64,000 bases of DNA, taken from Anaerohalosphaeraceae bacterium. Its GTDB lineage: Bacteria > Planctomycetota > Phycisphaerae > Sedimentisphaerales > Anaerohalosphaeraceae. Below the pieces are notes generated by a model. That model worked only from the letters and a program-made list of their open reading frames with translations. It was not told the origin of the DNA and did no database searches. Each line of letters starts with the position of its first letter. Positions within the stretch are counted from its first letter, which is position 1. This document shows, one piece after another, positions 35,004-43,558 of this stretch. Both the position numbers and the translations under genes were made by a program. The stretch covers positions 1 to 64,000 of the forward strand of contig JBBFLK010000007.1 in assembly GCA_037479115.1 (NCBI GenBank), given 5' to 3'.

Positions 35004-36559
35004 TCTTTTTTCTCCTGCTCTTTGACGATGACCCGATTGCCGGAAATTCTTCGAATCACGACGGGTTTGTTCGGTTCTATGAATTCGGCCTCGGAGACTA
35101 CATCGACGATTTTGTCGCCGAAACGGGCCTGGCCGGCCGGTCGGCACGTGCTGACGACAATTCCTGTATCACCTGGTCGAAGAGTCTGTTCCTGTTGTTC
35201 GGGCATACCTGTGGCGCTAATCGGCAGTGCGGTCTGGGGGACGGCGTCCCGGAGCACAAGTCCTTTGATAAAAAGGCCCTTGGGAAACACATATTTTGCC
35301 AGCAGATACGCAATCACAAGAAAGAGCAAAAACCCCAGAGAGACCCCCGTCAGATTGTCCAGAAAGTCTTTCCATTGCCCATCCCCCTGCGGCCAGGGGA
35401 ATTCATCGGGGGCGTTTTTGATCAGCATTCCAAAGAGCCCCGCCAGAATAAGAAAAATGCCGGCCGCACCGGTCAGACCGAATCCGGGAATAATAAAGAT
35501 TTCAATCAGCAGCAGCACAATTCCGAGTATCAGAAGGGCAATTTCAATCCAGTTGGCCATTCCGATAAGGTACTTGCTCCCAACCAAAATAATCAGACAC
35601 GACAGGGCAAGCAGACTGGGCAGCCCGATTCCCGGCGTGTTCAGCTCAACGTAAATGCCTAAAAGGATGCCCAAAACAAGGATGCTGACGACAAGCGGAG
35701 AATTCAAAAACCGGACCAACTCCTCCGACCAGGTCGTTTCGAGTGTGAGAACAGGCCGTTCAAAGACGATTCCGTCTCGTTTTTCCAGAAAAGCCAGGGC
35801 CTCCTCCAGATCCGCGGCAACCGCCCGGGCGATACCGTATTCGAGGGCTTTGGCGGCCGTCAGGGTGAGCAGTTCTCCCTCTTTAACAACTAATTTTCGA
35901 TTGTTCAGGTCATAGGTATTCGGGTCGTTCGGAAGGTATTCTTTTTCGAAATATTCATTCTGACCGGTTTTTTTGTTTCGGACTTGCCAGACTTCCAGCT
36001 CCCGACTGACCATAGCCTTTAAGAGGGCTTCGGGATATCCGTTGGCCTGGGCCGCTCGGCTGAATGCAGCGCGGACAAAGCTTTCGATTTTTTCGCGTTC
36101 CGCCCCTTCCAGCGGTGTGCCCATGGCGACCGGAGCGCTGCAGCCGATGGTGGTATTTTCCCGCATGATGATGTCTTTGCAGGAGGTGCTGATCATCGCT
36201 CCGGCGCTGATGGCCTCCGTACTCACATAGGCGACGGTGTGAATTTTTTTGCCGATGTCGAGTATCAGATACTTGCTGATGTCGTCAGCGCTTTCCACCA
36301 GGCCGCCGTAGGTGCTGATGTCCAGAATCAGATAATCCGCCCCCCGCCGAATCGCTTCATTGCTCCTCCGCACGATGGAGCGATAGAGTCCGTCATCAAT
36401 CATTTCATGACAGGATATGACGACAGCTTTCCTGACGGGAGGCGCTCCGTCCTCGGCGGCAATCAGAATACAGGCCAGGAGAAAACCGAACAGCAGCCCT
36501 CCCCTGCCGAACCGATTTCGTTCCGCTCTTTGGAGATAAGCACCTGAAAAACCCTTCAT
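35000..36559 (-). CDS. NfeD-family membrane serine protease with ClpP-like domain (NfeD1a type)
   Basis: 519 residues from the ATG at 36559 (GGAG eight bases upstream). A signal/anchor helix (about 20-35), a periplasmic ClpP-class domain (about 45-290) with the nucleophile Ser in TEAISAGAMISTSCKDIIM and a nearby Lys in EREKIESFVRAAF as a likely dyad partner, four to five membrane helices (about 300-420) and a C-terminal OB domain (about 440-515). Matches the STOPP/1510-N protease type. Upstream codons in frame give no signal peptide, so I prefer this start. Confidence 0.87.
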   Translation of the reverse strand: MKGFSGAYLQRAERNRFGRGGLLFGFLLACILIAAEDGAPPVRKAVVISCHEMIDDGLYRSIVRRSNEAIRRGADYLILDISTYGGLVESADDISKYLILDIGKKIHTVAYVSTEAISAGAMISTSCKDIIMRENTTIGCSAPVAMGTPLEGAEREKIESFVRAAFSRAAQANGYPEALLKAMVSRELEVWQVRNKKTGQNEYFEKEYLPNDPNTYDLNNRKLVVKEGELLTLTAAKALEYGIARAVAADLEEALAFLEKRDGIVFERPVLTLETTWSEELVRFLNSPLVVSILVLGILLGIYVELNTPGIGLPSLLALSCLIILVGSKYLIGMANWIEIALLILGIVLLLIEIFIIPGFGLTGAAGIFLILAGLFGMLIKNAPDEFPWPQGDGQWKDFLDNLTGVSLGFLLFLVIAYLLAKYVFPKGLFIKGLVLRDAVPQTALPISATGMPEQQEQTLRPGDTGIVVSTCRPAGQARFGDKIVDVVSEAEFIEPNKPVVIRRISGNRVIVKEQEKKE

Positions 36560-36648
36560 GGTTCGACTCCTTGGCATCTGCACGCAGGACATTGTATCCG
36601 GCCGAAGGAAAAGAACAATGAAAAATTTCCCGAAAGGGTTTCGGCCCG

Positions 36649-38541
36649 CTATTTTTCTCCTACGAGGACCTCGGCAATGTTGAAGGCATGGTCCTTGATG
36701 CGGCGATAGGACGAGAGCATATCCGTGTAAATCAGACTCTTGATGGGACTGACTTGGCCGGACTCGACGCGGGCCAGGTGGTGGGCCCGGCACTCCTTCA
36801 TATATTTTGTAATGGCTGTTCCCTTGCTTTGGGCCTCGCTGAAAAACTCCGGTGTGGGGTTGTCTTCCTCCAGAACGGTTTGAACCATTCGAAGATAATC
36901 CACCACCTTCTTGTGCAGGGTCTGGAGTTCTACAAGACCTTCCTCACTGATGGTCAGCTGATTGTCACGAAGCTTCAGCCGCAGCTTCAGAATCGCGGCA
37001 ATATAGTCGCTGACCGACTCAAATTCATCGGCCATCCGAATCTGCCGGCGGCTTTCATCAATCACTTCGTGAGAAATATTGCCCGAGAGAATGTCTCCTA
37101 AAAACTGCACAATTTCCATCTGGATAATATCCAGGTCGTTTTCTTTCTGGAAGATTTCATCCGCTTTCTTTTCATCGGGCGTCTGATTGGACAGCATCGG
37201 CTGCAGGTCGTCCATCATCTGCAGAACCATTTGTCCCATGCGGACGACTTCCTTGAGAGACTGCTGAATGCCGATGGCGGGCGTATCGAGCATGCGGACA
37301 TTCAGATAGGTCAGCCGCGGGATTTCCGGCTGCGGTTCTTCCTTGACCAGCCACATCAGAAACCGGGCCAGCAGACCCGCCAGCGGAAGAAAAATCAGCG
37401 TGTTGACAATGTTAAACAGCGAGTGCGTCAGCGCAATAGCCGGCTGCGAATACGGATACTTCACGAAGCGGTCTTTGTTATAAACCGGTTTTTCGGGCAG
37501 ATTGCGTTTTTCAAAGGCTTCTTTGAAGTCAGCCGCCATCATAAACGGCCTGTCGGGAAAGACTTCTTTGTGTTCCAGTCCGTCTATCAGGGAAGAAGGG
37601 ACCTGAAAAACGGCCTCCTGCGGCAATCCGGCCTTTTGGAAATATTCATAGACAACCGGGTCGTCTTTTTCCGACACCACAACGGCCTGTACTTTTTCGA
37701 TATTTTGAGCGGTAATGATTCGCTCAATGAATCCGGCATACCAGGGGAAAATCAGGGTGATCCAGCAGACGCCGCTGATGTTGAAAAAGGAATGGGCCAA
37801 GGCGGCACGGCGGGCATTGCTGCTGGCGCCGATAGAGGCCAATAACGCCGTAATGGTTGTTCCGATGTTTTCCCCGAGAATCAAAGCAGCCGCGGTCGGA
37901 AAGCTGATGATGCCGGTGTCCGCCAGGCTGAGCGTAATGCCTAATGTGGCGGAGGAGGACTGAACAACGGCGGTTAACACAGTTCCAACCAGGACACACT
38001 TCCAGATACCCCCATAGCTGTCCGGCTGGAACCGGTGGAACCAGCTGATGAAACCCGGCATATCTTTCAGAGGGGAAAAGCCGTTCTTCATCAGCTCCAG
38101 CCCGAAGAAAACCATTCCAAGCCCCATCAGGAACATCGCGGTGAATCGGATGCGGTCTCGCTTGGAGAACAAATAAAAGAATGCGGCCAGCCCCAAAAGA
38201 GGCAGGCCGTACTGTCCGACCTTAATCACCAGAATCCACCCGGTGATGGTCGTGCCGATGTTGGCGCCCATAATCACACCGATGGCCTGCAGGAGGGTCA
38301 TCAGCCCGGCATTCACAAGTCCGACCACCATCACGGTGGTGACTGAACTGGACTGAATGACCATCGTCACCAGCAGACCGACGCCGCAGGCCAGGATGCG
38401 GTTGTTGGTGACGGCTCCAATCAGCTTGCGAAGACGCTCCCCTGCAACGGCCTGCATCCCCTCAGACATATTCTTCATTCCGAGGAGGAAAATTCCCAGT
38501 CCGCCGCAGACCTGATAGATAATCTCAAGGGTCTGATTCAT
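36649..38541 (-). CDS. Na/Pi cotransporter family protein with C-terminal PhoU-like domain
   Basis: 630 residues. Two inverted Na/Pi repeats, each with the QSSS motif (MVIQSSSVTTVMVV and AVVQSSSATLGITL) and a GANIGTTIT / GENIGTTITA motif. Between the second repeat and the last membrane helices is a soluble insertion of about 100 residues (about 275-380). Residues about 430-630 are PhoU-like helices. Likely imports or exports phosphate with sodium. Spacing to the NfeD gene is about 90 bases. Confidence 0.88.
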   Translation of the reverse strand: MNQTLEIIYQVCGGLGIFLLGMKNMSEGMQAVAGERLRKLIGAVTNNRILACGVGLLVTMVIQSSSVTTVMVVGLVNAGLMTLLQAIGVIMGANIGTTITGWILVIKVGQYGLPLLGLAAFFYLFSKRDRIRFTAMFLMGLGMVFFGLELMKNGFSPLKDMPGFISWFHRFQPDSYGGIWKCVLVGTVLTAVVQSSSATLGITLSLADTGIISFPTAAALILGENIGTTITALLASIGASSNARRAALAHSFFNISGVCWITLIFPWYAGFIERIITAQNIEKVQAVVVSEKDDPVVYEYFQKAGLPQEAVFQVPSSLIDGLEHKEVFPDRPFMMAADFKEAFEKRNLPEKPVYNKDRFVKYPYSQPAIALTHSLFNIVNTLIFLPLAGLLARFLMWLVKEEPQPEIPRLTYLNVRMLDTPAIGIQQSLKEVVRMGQMVLQMMDDLQPMLSNQTPDEKKADEIFQKENDLDIIQMEIVQFLGDILSGNISHEVIDESRRQIRMADEFESVSDYIAAILKLRLKLRDNQLTISEEGLVELQTLHKKVVDYLRMVQTVLEEDNPTPEFFSEAQSKGTAITKYMKECRAHHLARVESGQVSPIKSLIYTDMLSSYRRIKDHAFNIAEVLVGEK

Positions 38542-38686
38542 CCGATACTGTTCCTTTGCTTATTCTGTTAGACAATGGTTAAAAGCGGACATTTTTCAGC
38601 CGGTATTTGGTATGGATATATCCGCCCCTCTGCCTGCTGTCAAGGCAGAAAAAAAACTGCAGGGGTAAAATTGCCGGTTTTTTCGG

Positions 38687-39808
38687 TCAGCGTTGGGCCA
38701 GTCGCCTTAAGATGTCAATCCCTCGGTCGATAGTTTGTTCTGTTGTGGCATAACTGATGCGAAAATGGGTGTCTTTTTCGCTGAACACATTTCCCGGAAT
38801 AATCAGGACATTGTTTTCGATGGCGGTTTTGACAAATTCGGTTGCGCTGGCCGCCCAATCCGGCTTTTGAACAAACAAATAAAAGGCCCCGCCGGGTTTT
38901 TCGAGGTGATAATATCCTTTCAATCCTTCAATCAGTCGGTCGCGTTTCTGCCGGTATTGTTCAACATAAGGACGAATATCAAATTCAAGGGCGGCGATGG
39001 AGGCGATTTGAAACGGTGTCGGCGCGCAGACAAAGGTGTACTGCTGAATCATGTTCATCGCTTCCATCAAAGGAGCCAGCGTTTTCGGACAGGCGGCGTA
39101 TCCCATTCGCCAGCCGGTCATTGCGGCGCTTTTGCTGAATCCCTTCAGGAGCAGGGTTTTTTCATAAAACCGCCCTGTGCAGGGATTGGGACGGTCATAG
39201 CTGAAGACATCGTAAATCTCATCGCTGAGAAGGATAAGATCATGCTTGCGGGCAATCTCCGTTACGGCACGGACTTCTTCTTCGGTGTAAACCGTACCGG
39301 TGGGATTGGCCGGAGAATTCAGAACAATCATTTTGGTTTTGGCGGTGACGGCCCGGGCGATTTTTTCGGCAGGCAGTCGGAAATCCGGATACGTATCCAC
39401 AAAGACACACGTGCCGCCCAGAAGATTCACGACATGTTTGTAAATAACGAAATACGGGTCCATCAGAATCACTTCGTCACCCGGATTGACCAGGGCCATA
39501 AAGGCCAGCAGCAGTCCCCCGCTTACACCGCTGGTAATCATGCAGAGCGGCTCCTCCCAGCCGGTTTCCTGACGCACTTTGCTGCGCACTTTTTCCAGCA
39601 GCCGGGCATCGCCGCTGGTTTGCGAATAGCGATTTTGTCCATCGAGGATTGCCTGAATAGCCGCCTTCTTGATAGGTTCTGGGACGTCAAAATCCGGCTG
39701 GCCGATGGAAAAATTCACAGGGTTTTGAAGTTTATCCGCCAGCGCAAAAACCTTTCGGATACCGCTGGCATCAATTTTTTTCGTTCTCTGTGCCAAATAA
39801 TCCGCCAT
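38687..39808 (-). CDS. Class I PLP-dependent aminotransferase
   Basis: 373 residues from the ATG at 39808 (CAGGAGC upstream). Fold type I: SIGQPDFDVPEPIKKA, TSGVSGGLLLAFMALVNPGDEV, NSPANPTGTVYTEEEV, DEIYDVFSYD, and the PLP Lys in LLLKGFSKSAAMTGWRMGY. A C-terminal FRISYAT segment is present. Closest to aspartate/aromatic aminotransferases of the AspB type; substrate unknown. An in-frame ATG further upstream would add an unconserved stretch and overlap the small basic protein gene. Confidence 0.88.
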   Translation of the reverse strand: MADYLAQRTKKIDASGIRKVFALADKLQNPVNFSIGQPDFDVPEPIKKAAIQAILDGQNRYSQTSGDARLLEKVRSKVRQETGWEEPLCMITSGVSGGLLLAFMALVNPGDEVILMDPYFVIYKHVVNLLGGTCVFVDTYPDFRLPAEKIARAVTAKTKMIVLNSPANPTGTVYTEEEVRAVTEIARKHDLILLSDEIYDVFSYDRPNPCTGRFYEKTLLLKGFSKSAAMTGWRMGYAACPKTLAPLMEAMNMIQQYTFVCAPTPFQIASIAALEFDIRPYVEQYRQKRDRLIEGLKGYYHLEKPGGAFYLFVQKPDWAASATEFVKTAIENNVLIIPGNVFSEKDTHFRISYATTEQTIDRGIDILRRLAQR

Positions 39809-39887
39809 TGTTTTGCTCCTGAAAGCGCATAAAAAAGCCGCCCCGCAAATTCTGGACAGGAACGGCCTTGATTTTGGTTCGTCCGAT

Positions 39888-40145
39888 TTATTTTTTGGCA
39901 CCGGCAGCCGGCGAAGCGGCTGCAGACGGTGCGGCGGCTGCCGCTTCCTGGCCTTCCGCCGCTTTTTCCTTGGCAGCCTTCTTGCCGCTGCTGCTCTTGC
40001 GGTGAGCCACCTTCGGAAGGCCCATCACTTTCCCTTCTTCCCAGCGTTCCTCTTTCTTGAGAATCTCAATTCTTTCGCCTCTGGAAAGGACATTGCGGTG
40101 TCGTTTCAGAGCATCTTTCAGTTTTAATGAACGATCAATTGACAT
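39888..40145 (-). CDS. Small basic protein of the TIGR04137 type (PVC-associated)
   Basis: 85 residues. The first half (MSIDRSLKLKDALKRHRNVL, then SRGERIEILKKEERWEEGKVMGLPKV) matches the conserved part of the TIGR04137 small basic protein known from Chlamydiae, Verrucomicrobia and Planctomycetes. The second half is a low-complexity Ala/Lys tail. The function is not established, though ribosome or nucleic-acid association is often suggested. Start has GGAG at good spacing. A useful lineage marker here. Confidence 0.82.
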   Translation of the reverse strand: MSIDRSLKLKDALKRHRNVLSRGERIEILKKEERWEEGKVMGLPKVAHRKSSSGKKAAKEKAAEGQEAAAAAPSAAASPAAGAKK

Positions 40146-40173
40146 TTCTTAGACTCCTCGAATTACGTCAGTG

Positions 40174-40995
40174 CTAATTCGTTTTTACTTTCATCCCATA
40201 CGCATCCTGAAAAGGCGTGCGTCCAAAACTTTCAAAACCATCCGGGGCCTTATATTGCGCACCGATGGATTTAATTTTGTTCAGCATTTGCTGTCCGTCT
40301 GTGCCCGCTTTTAAAGGAGAGTCAAACCGGTCTTTTGTAACCAGCAAATAGTAGCTGCCGCGCCGCATGATTTCAGTTTTAATTCCGTTGTTTTCAAAAT
40401 GGGCCTGAACCGGCACCAAATGGTCGCGGTTGGCATAGGTTGCGATAACAATAACATGGTCCTTTTCAGCTGAAGCCGGCTTGGGCGGTTCAGAGGCCGC
40501 AGACGCCGTCTGTGTCGGCCTTGTCTCAGATGCCGCAGGCGGTGTTGAAGTCGGAGCAGCCGGTCTTGTCGTCGGGGCAGGCTGAGGCGGCGGCGTCTGC
40601 GCCGTCCGTGACGGAGCAGGTGCTGTCGGTGCAGGTGTCGCCGGTTTGGGGGCGGGCGGCTCTGCGGAAACCCCTGTTGTTGTTGACGATGGAGTGGAGA
40701 CTGATTGGGTTTCCAGCCGCTCTTTGCTGCGGTTTACCCAGATAAGAAAAGCGATCACAAGGACAAAAGCCCCCGCTGCAACCAGCGTGCCTTGATTGAG
40801 TCGATACGGGGTTTCGCGTTCTGCCGGGACAGGGCGGATTCCTACAGAGACCGGTTTTTTCTCCGGCTGTTTGGGGACCTGAGGTTCCGGGATGGCCGGT
40901 TCGACGCGGGTATTCTGCATCAGCCGCTTCATTCGAGCCTGACCCTGCCGGATGGCCTCGCTGAGTGCCTTATGGTTATACTGCTTGGCCGCCAT
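40174..40995 (-). CDS. Membrane protein with Pro/Ala/Thr-rich linker and SPOR-like C-terminal domain
   Basis: 273 residues. Cytoplasmic N-terminus (about 1-68), one membrane helix (about 69-88, LVAAGAFVLVIAFLIWVN), a linker of Pro/Ala/Thr repeats (about 100-175) and a C-terminal domain (about 180-270) with DHVIVIATYANRDHLVPVQAHF and ENNGIKTEIMRRGSYYLLVT, the beta-alpha pattern of SPOR domains. A peptidoglycan role is suggested by that pattern only. First gene of the leftward operon, divergent from rpmF. Confidence 0.65.
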   Translation of the reverse strand: MAAKQYNHKALSEAIRQGQARMKRLMQNTRVEPAIPEPQVPKQPEKKPVSVGIRPVPAERETPYRLNQGTLVAAGAFVLVIAFLIWVNRSKERLETQSVSTPSSTTTGVSAEPPAPKPATPAPTAPAPSRTAQTPPPQPAPTTRPAAPTSTPPAASETRPTQTASAASEPPKPASAEKDHVIVIATYANRDHLVPVQAHFENNGIKTEIMRRGSYYLLVTKDRFDSPLKAGTDGQQMLNKIKSIGAQYKAPDGFESFGRTPFQDAYGMKVKTN

Positions 40996-41049
40996 GTTTC
41001 TGTCCTAACACGTTTTCTTCAAAGACTTTTTTCGTTTTCTGCCTCTCAG

Positions 41050-41078
41050 AAAATATTGAATTTACCGCAAAAATGCAA
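41050..41078 (-). promoter_or_regulatory. Candidate sigma-70 promoter for the leftward operon
   Basis: On the minus strand: TTGCAT (41078-41073), 17-base spacer, TATTTT (41055-41050), about 55 bases ahead of the gene starting at 40995. Moderate match; spacing is ideal. Confidence 0.45.
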
Positions 41079-41128
41079 TTCGAAAAAGAAAAATTCAGTC
41101 TTTTTTTAACGAGAATCTTGTTTCTTTC

Positions 41129-41157
41129 TTGACAAAGCCGCATCGGAGGGCTATACA
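41129..41157 (+). promoter_or_regulatory. Sigma-70 promoter of the rpmF-plsX-fab operon
   Basis: TTGACA (41129-41134), 17-base spacer, TATACA (41152-41157). Near consensus. Transcription should begin near 41164, giving a leader of about 160 bases before rpmF. Confidence 0.75.
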
Positions 41158-41325
41158 AATCCATCCTTTACAAAATTTTTCTTTACGAAGCGGGAGGGGT
41201 TTGGTACTTAAAAAGGTACTTTAATTCTGATTAAGTGGAAGGTTTCCTCTGAACCGCAGAAAATAGCGGAGAAAGGGGATATTTTTTATATATTATTTTT
41301 ATTCCCGATTTTGGAGAAAGCGACG

Positions 41326-41514
41326 ATGCTTCCGGCAAAAAAAACCAGTAAGACGCGAACCCGTACCCGTCGGAGTCACCACGCCCTGAAACCGACGAAC
41401 TATTCGTATTGTCCGCACTGCGGACAGGCCAAACTGCCCCATGCGGCTTGCGGCAAATGCGGATACGTAAACCCCAAAATCACGTTGAAGATTGGACAGG
41501 ACTCGGAAGAATAA
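41326..41514 (+). CDS. rpmF: 50S ribosomal protein L32 (zinc-binding form)
   Basis: 62 residues from the ATG at 41326 (GGAGAAAG nine bases upstream). N-terminus AKKTSKTRTRTRRSHHAL is the L32 signature, followed by a four-Cys zinc site (CPHCG and CGKCG). Located ahead of plsX, the classic L32-fatty-acid arrangement. A TTG 15 bases earlier is in frame but part of the ribosome site. Confidence 0.94.
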   Translation: MLPAKKTSKTRTRTRRSHHALKPTNYSYCPHCGQAKLPHAACGKCGYVNPKITLKIGQDSEE

Positions 41515-41518
41515 CACC

Positions 41519-42529
41519 ATGCGGATAGCGATAGACGCAATGGGAGGCGACTATGCACCGGCCGAAATCGTTGCCGGAGCATTGGAGGCCAAGGAGGTCC
41601 TCGGAAAAGAACATGAAATCGTGCTGATCGGAGATGAACCCGTTATTCGGGAGCATCTGGTTCGACTCAATGCCGATCCGGACACATTCCGTATTTTTCA
41701 TGCCCCTGAAGTCATCGGAATGGATGAATCTCCTGTCGAGGCCCTGCGGCGAAAGAAAAAAAGCTCGATTGCCATAATGGCCAGAGCCGCTTCACACCGC
41801 CAGGTCGATGCGGTTCTGTCTGCCGGCAACACCGGAGCTTGTGTGGCGGCCTGTCAGCTGCGAATGCGGAATCTGGAGAATGTAATTCGTCCGGGGATTG
41901 CAACGGTCTTTCCGACTTTAGGCGGGCCTGTGATTGTCTGTGATGTCGGGGCCAATATCGTCTGCAAACCCATTCATCTGTATCAATACGCAGTGATGTC
42001 CTGTGTCTATGCGGAGGAAATGCTCGGCATTACGAACCCGCGTGTGGGAATTATGAATATCGGCGAAGAAGAGGCCAAGGGCAATGATTTGGTCAAAAAA
42101 ACACGGGCTTTGCTGAAGGCGGACCCCACCATCAATTTTGCAGGCAATCTGGAAGGCCGTGACATTTTTGACGGTCATTTCAATGTGGTGATTTGTGAAG
42201 GGTTTGTCGGCAATGTGGTTCTGAAAACCGCCGAAGGTCTGGTCAGCATGATTTTTCGGGCGATTAAGGATGAGCTGAAAAGCCATTGGTGGCTGGCTCT
42301 TCAGTTCAAGAAAGTAATGACCAATATTTATAAGAAATATGATTACAATGAATATGGGGGGGCCCTGCTGCTGGGGGTCAACGGCACGGCGGTGATTTGT
42401 CATGGCTCCAGCAAGGCCCGAACGATTAAAAATGCGATTCTGGCCTGCCGGAAGTTTTCTACACAGCGAATTAACGAAAAGATTGTTCAACGCCTGTCTC
42501 AATCGACGGTCATGTCTAATGGTCAATAA
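41519..42529 (+). CDS. plsX: Phosphate acyltransferase PlsX
   Basis: 336 residues from the ATG at 41519, five bases after rpmF. MRIAIDAMGGDYAPAEIVAG, DAVLSAGNTGAC, VCDVGANIVCKP and NVVLKTAEGL are typical of PlsX, which converts acyl-ACP to acyl-phosphate for phospholipid synthesis. The 3' end overlaps fabH by 11 bases. Confidence 0.95.
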   Translation: MRIAIDAMGGDYAPAEIVAGALEAKEVLGKEHEIVLIGDEPVIREHLVRLNADPDTFRIFHAPEVIGMDESPVEALRRKKKSSIAIMARAASHRQVDAVLSAGNTGACVAACQLRMRNLENVIRPGIATVFPTLGGPVIVCDVGANIVCKPIHLYQYAVMSCVYAEEMLGITNPRVGIMNIGEEEAKGNDLVKKTRALLKADPTINFAGNLEGRDIFDGHFNVVICEGFVGNVVLKTAEGLVSMIFRAIKDELKSHWWLALQFKKVMTNIYKKYDYNEYGGALLLGVNGTAVICHGSSKARTIKNAILACRKFSTQRINEKIVQRLSQSTVMSNGQ

Positions 42530-43535
42530 CCCAACTATTCAGTCGTCTGTGCGTCTTCGGGCCGTTGTGGCCGGTACGGGTTCGAGTGTTCCCGCCAAGG
42601 TGATGACCAACGAAGATTTTATGAAAATTGTCGATACATCGGATGAATGGATTGTCACCCGAACCGGGATTCGGGAACGGTACATCGCCGGTCCGGAAGA
42701 CACCACAGCCACTCTGGCGGCGCAGGCGGCACGCAATGCCCTCGAGCGGGCGGGGATGAAGCCGGAGGAAATCGAGCTGATTATCGTGGCTACCATCACC
42801 CCTGAAATGGTTTTCCCCTCGACGGCCTGTTTCGTGCAGTCTCTCATCGGGGCCTGCAATGCCTGGGCCTTTGACCTCAGCGCCGCCTGCAGCGGTTTTG
42901 TGTATTCCTTGTCAATTGCCCAGCAGTATCTCAGCTCCGGCCGCTATCGAACGGCCCTGGTCATCGGGGCGGAAACCCTCAGCCGGATTACCAATTACAA
43001 AGACCGCAGCAGCTGCATCCTTTTCGGAGACGGAGCCGGTGCCGTCGTGCTGAAAGCCGTCTCCAGCGGGCCGGAAGGCATTATGTACAGCACCTCTTTT
43101 TCCGACGGCAGCAGCTGGGAGGCCCTCAAATGTCAGGCTTATGGGTCCCGCCACCCGGTCGGTGTTCCGCTCGAGAATCCGGATTTGGTCTATATGGATA
43201 TCAACGGTCGGGAGGTCTATCATACGGCCGTCAGACGCATTGTCGAGCTGGTCAACGAGTGCCTGGAAAAATGCGACCTGCGGGTTGAAGATATCGCTAT
43301 GTTTATCCCGCATCAGATGAATGCAAGGATTATTGAATCCGTCGGCAAGCGTCTGCATTTTGAGGATGAGAAAATCTTTATCAACATCGACAAGTACGGA
43401 AACACTTCGGCGGCCTCCATCCCCATCGCTCTGGATGAGTGCTGCCGAACCGGAAAAGTCAAGAGCGGAGATATTGTTCTGCTGGTGGCCTTTGGAGGGG
43501 GATTGACCTGGGGCGCCAACGTTATCCAGTTGTAA
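42519..43535 (+). CDS. fabH: 3-oxoacyl-ACP synthase III FabH
   Basis: 338 residues from the ATG at 42519, overlapping plsX by 11 bases. Catalytic triad: Cys124 in FDLSAACSGFVYSL, His in FIPHQMNARII, Asn in KYGNTSAASIPIAL. Also DEWIVTRTGIRERYIA. Condenses acetyl-CoA with malonyl-ACP to start fatty acids. The start is in frame within the plsX end; longer in-frame readings overlap plsX heavily and lack family similarity. Confidence 0.95.
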   Translation: MVNNPTIQSSVRLRAVVAGTGSSVPAKVMTNEDFMKIVDTSDEWIVTRTGIRERYIAGPEDTTATLAAQAARNALERAGMKPEEIELIIVATITPEMVFPSTACFVQSLIGACNAWAFDLSAACSGFVYSLSIAQQYLSSGRYRTALVIGAETLSRITNYKDRSSCILFGDGAGAVVLKAVSSGPEGIMYSTSFSDGSSWEALKCQAYGSRHPVGVPLENPDLVYMDINGREVYHTAVRRIVELVNECLEKCDLRVEDIAMFIPHQMNARIIESVGKRLHFEDEKIFINIDKYGNTSAASIPIALDECCRTGKVKSGDIVLLVAFGGGLTWGANVIQL

Positions 43536-43558
43536 ACCCTTCGCTTTCAGGGATGAAG

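Larger units (their letters stand above)
40996..41325. other. Divergent promoter region between the SPOR-like gene and rpmF (330 bases)
   Basis: Holds a leftward promoter at 41050-41078, a near-consensus rightward promoter at 41129-41157, and, in the rightward leader, a tandem GGTACTT repeat (about 41203-41221) in an A/T-rich setting. No coding sequence is seen. Confidence 0.5.

Noticed and set aside
38735-39832. 365-codon open frame opposite the aminotransferase
   Set aside because: Antisense to a gene with a complete PLP fold and a good ribosome site.
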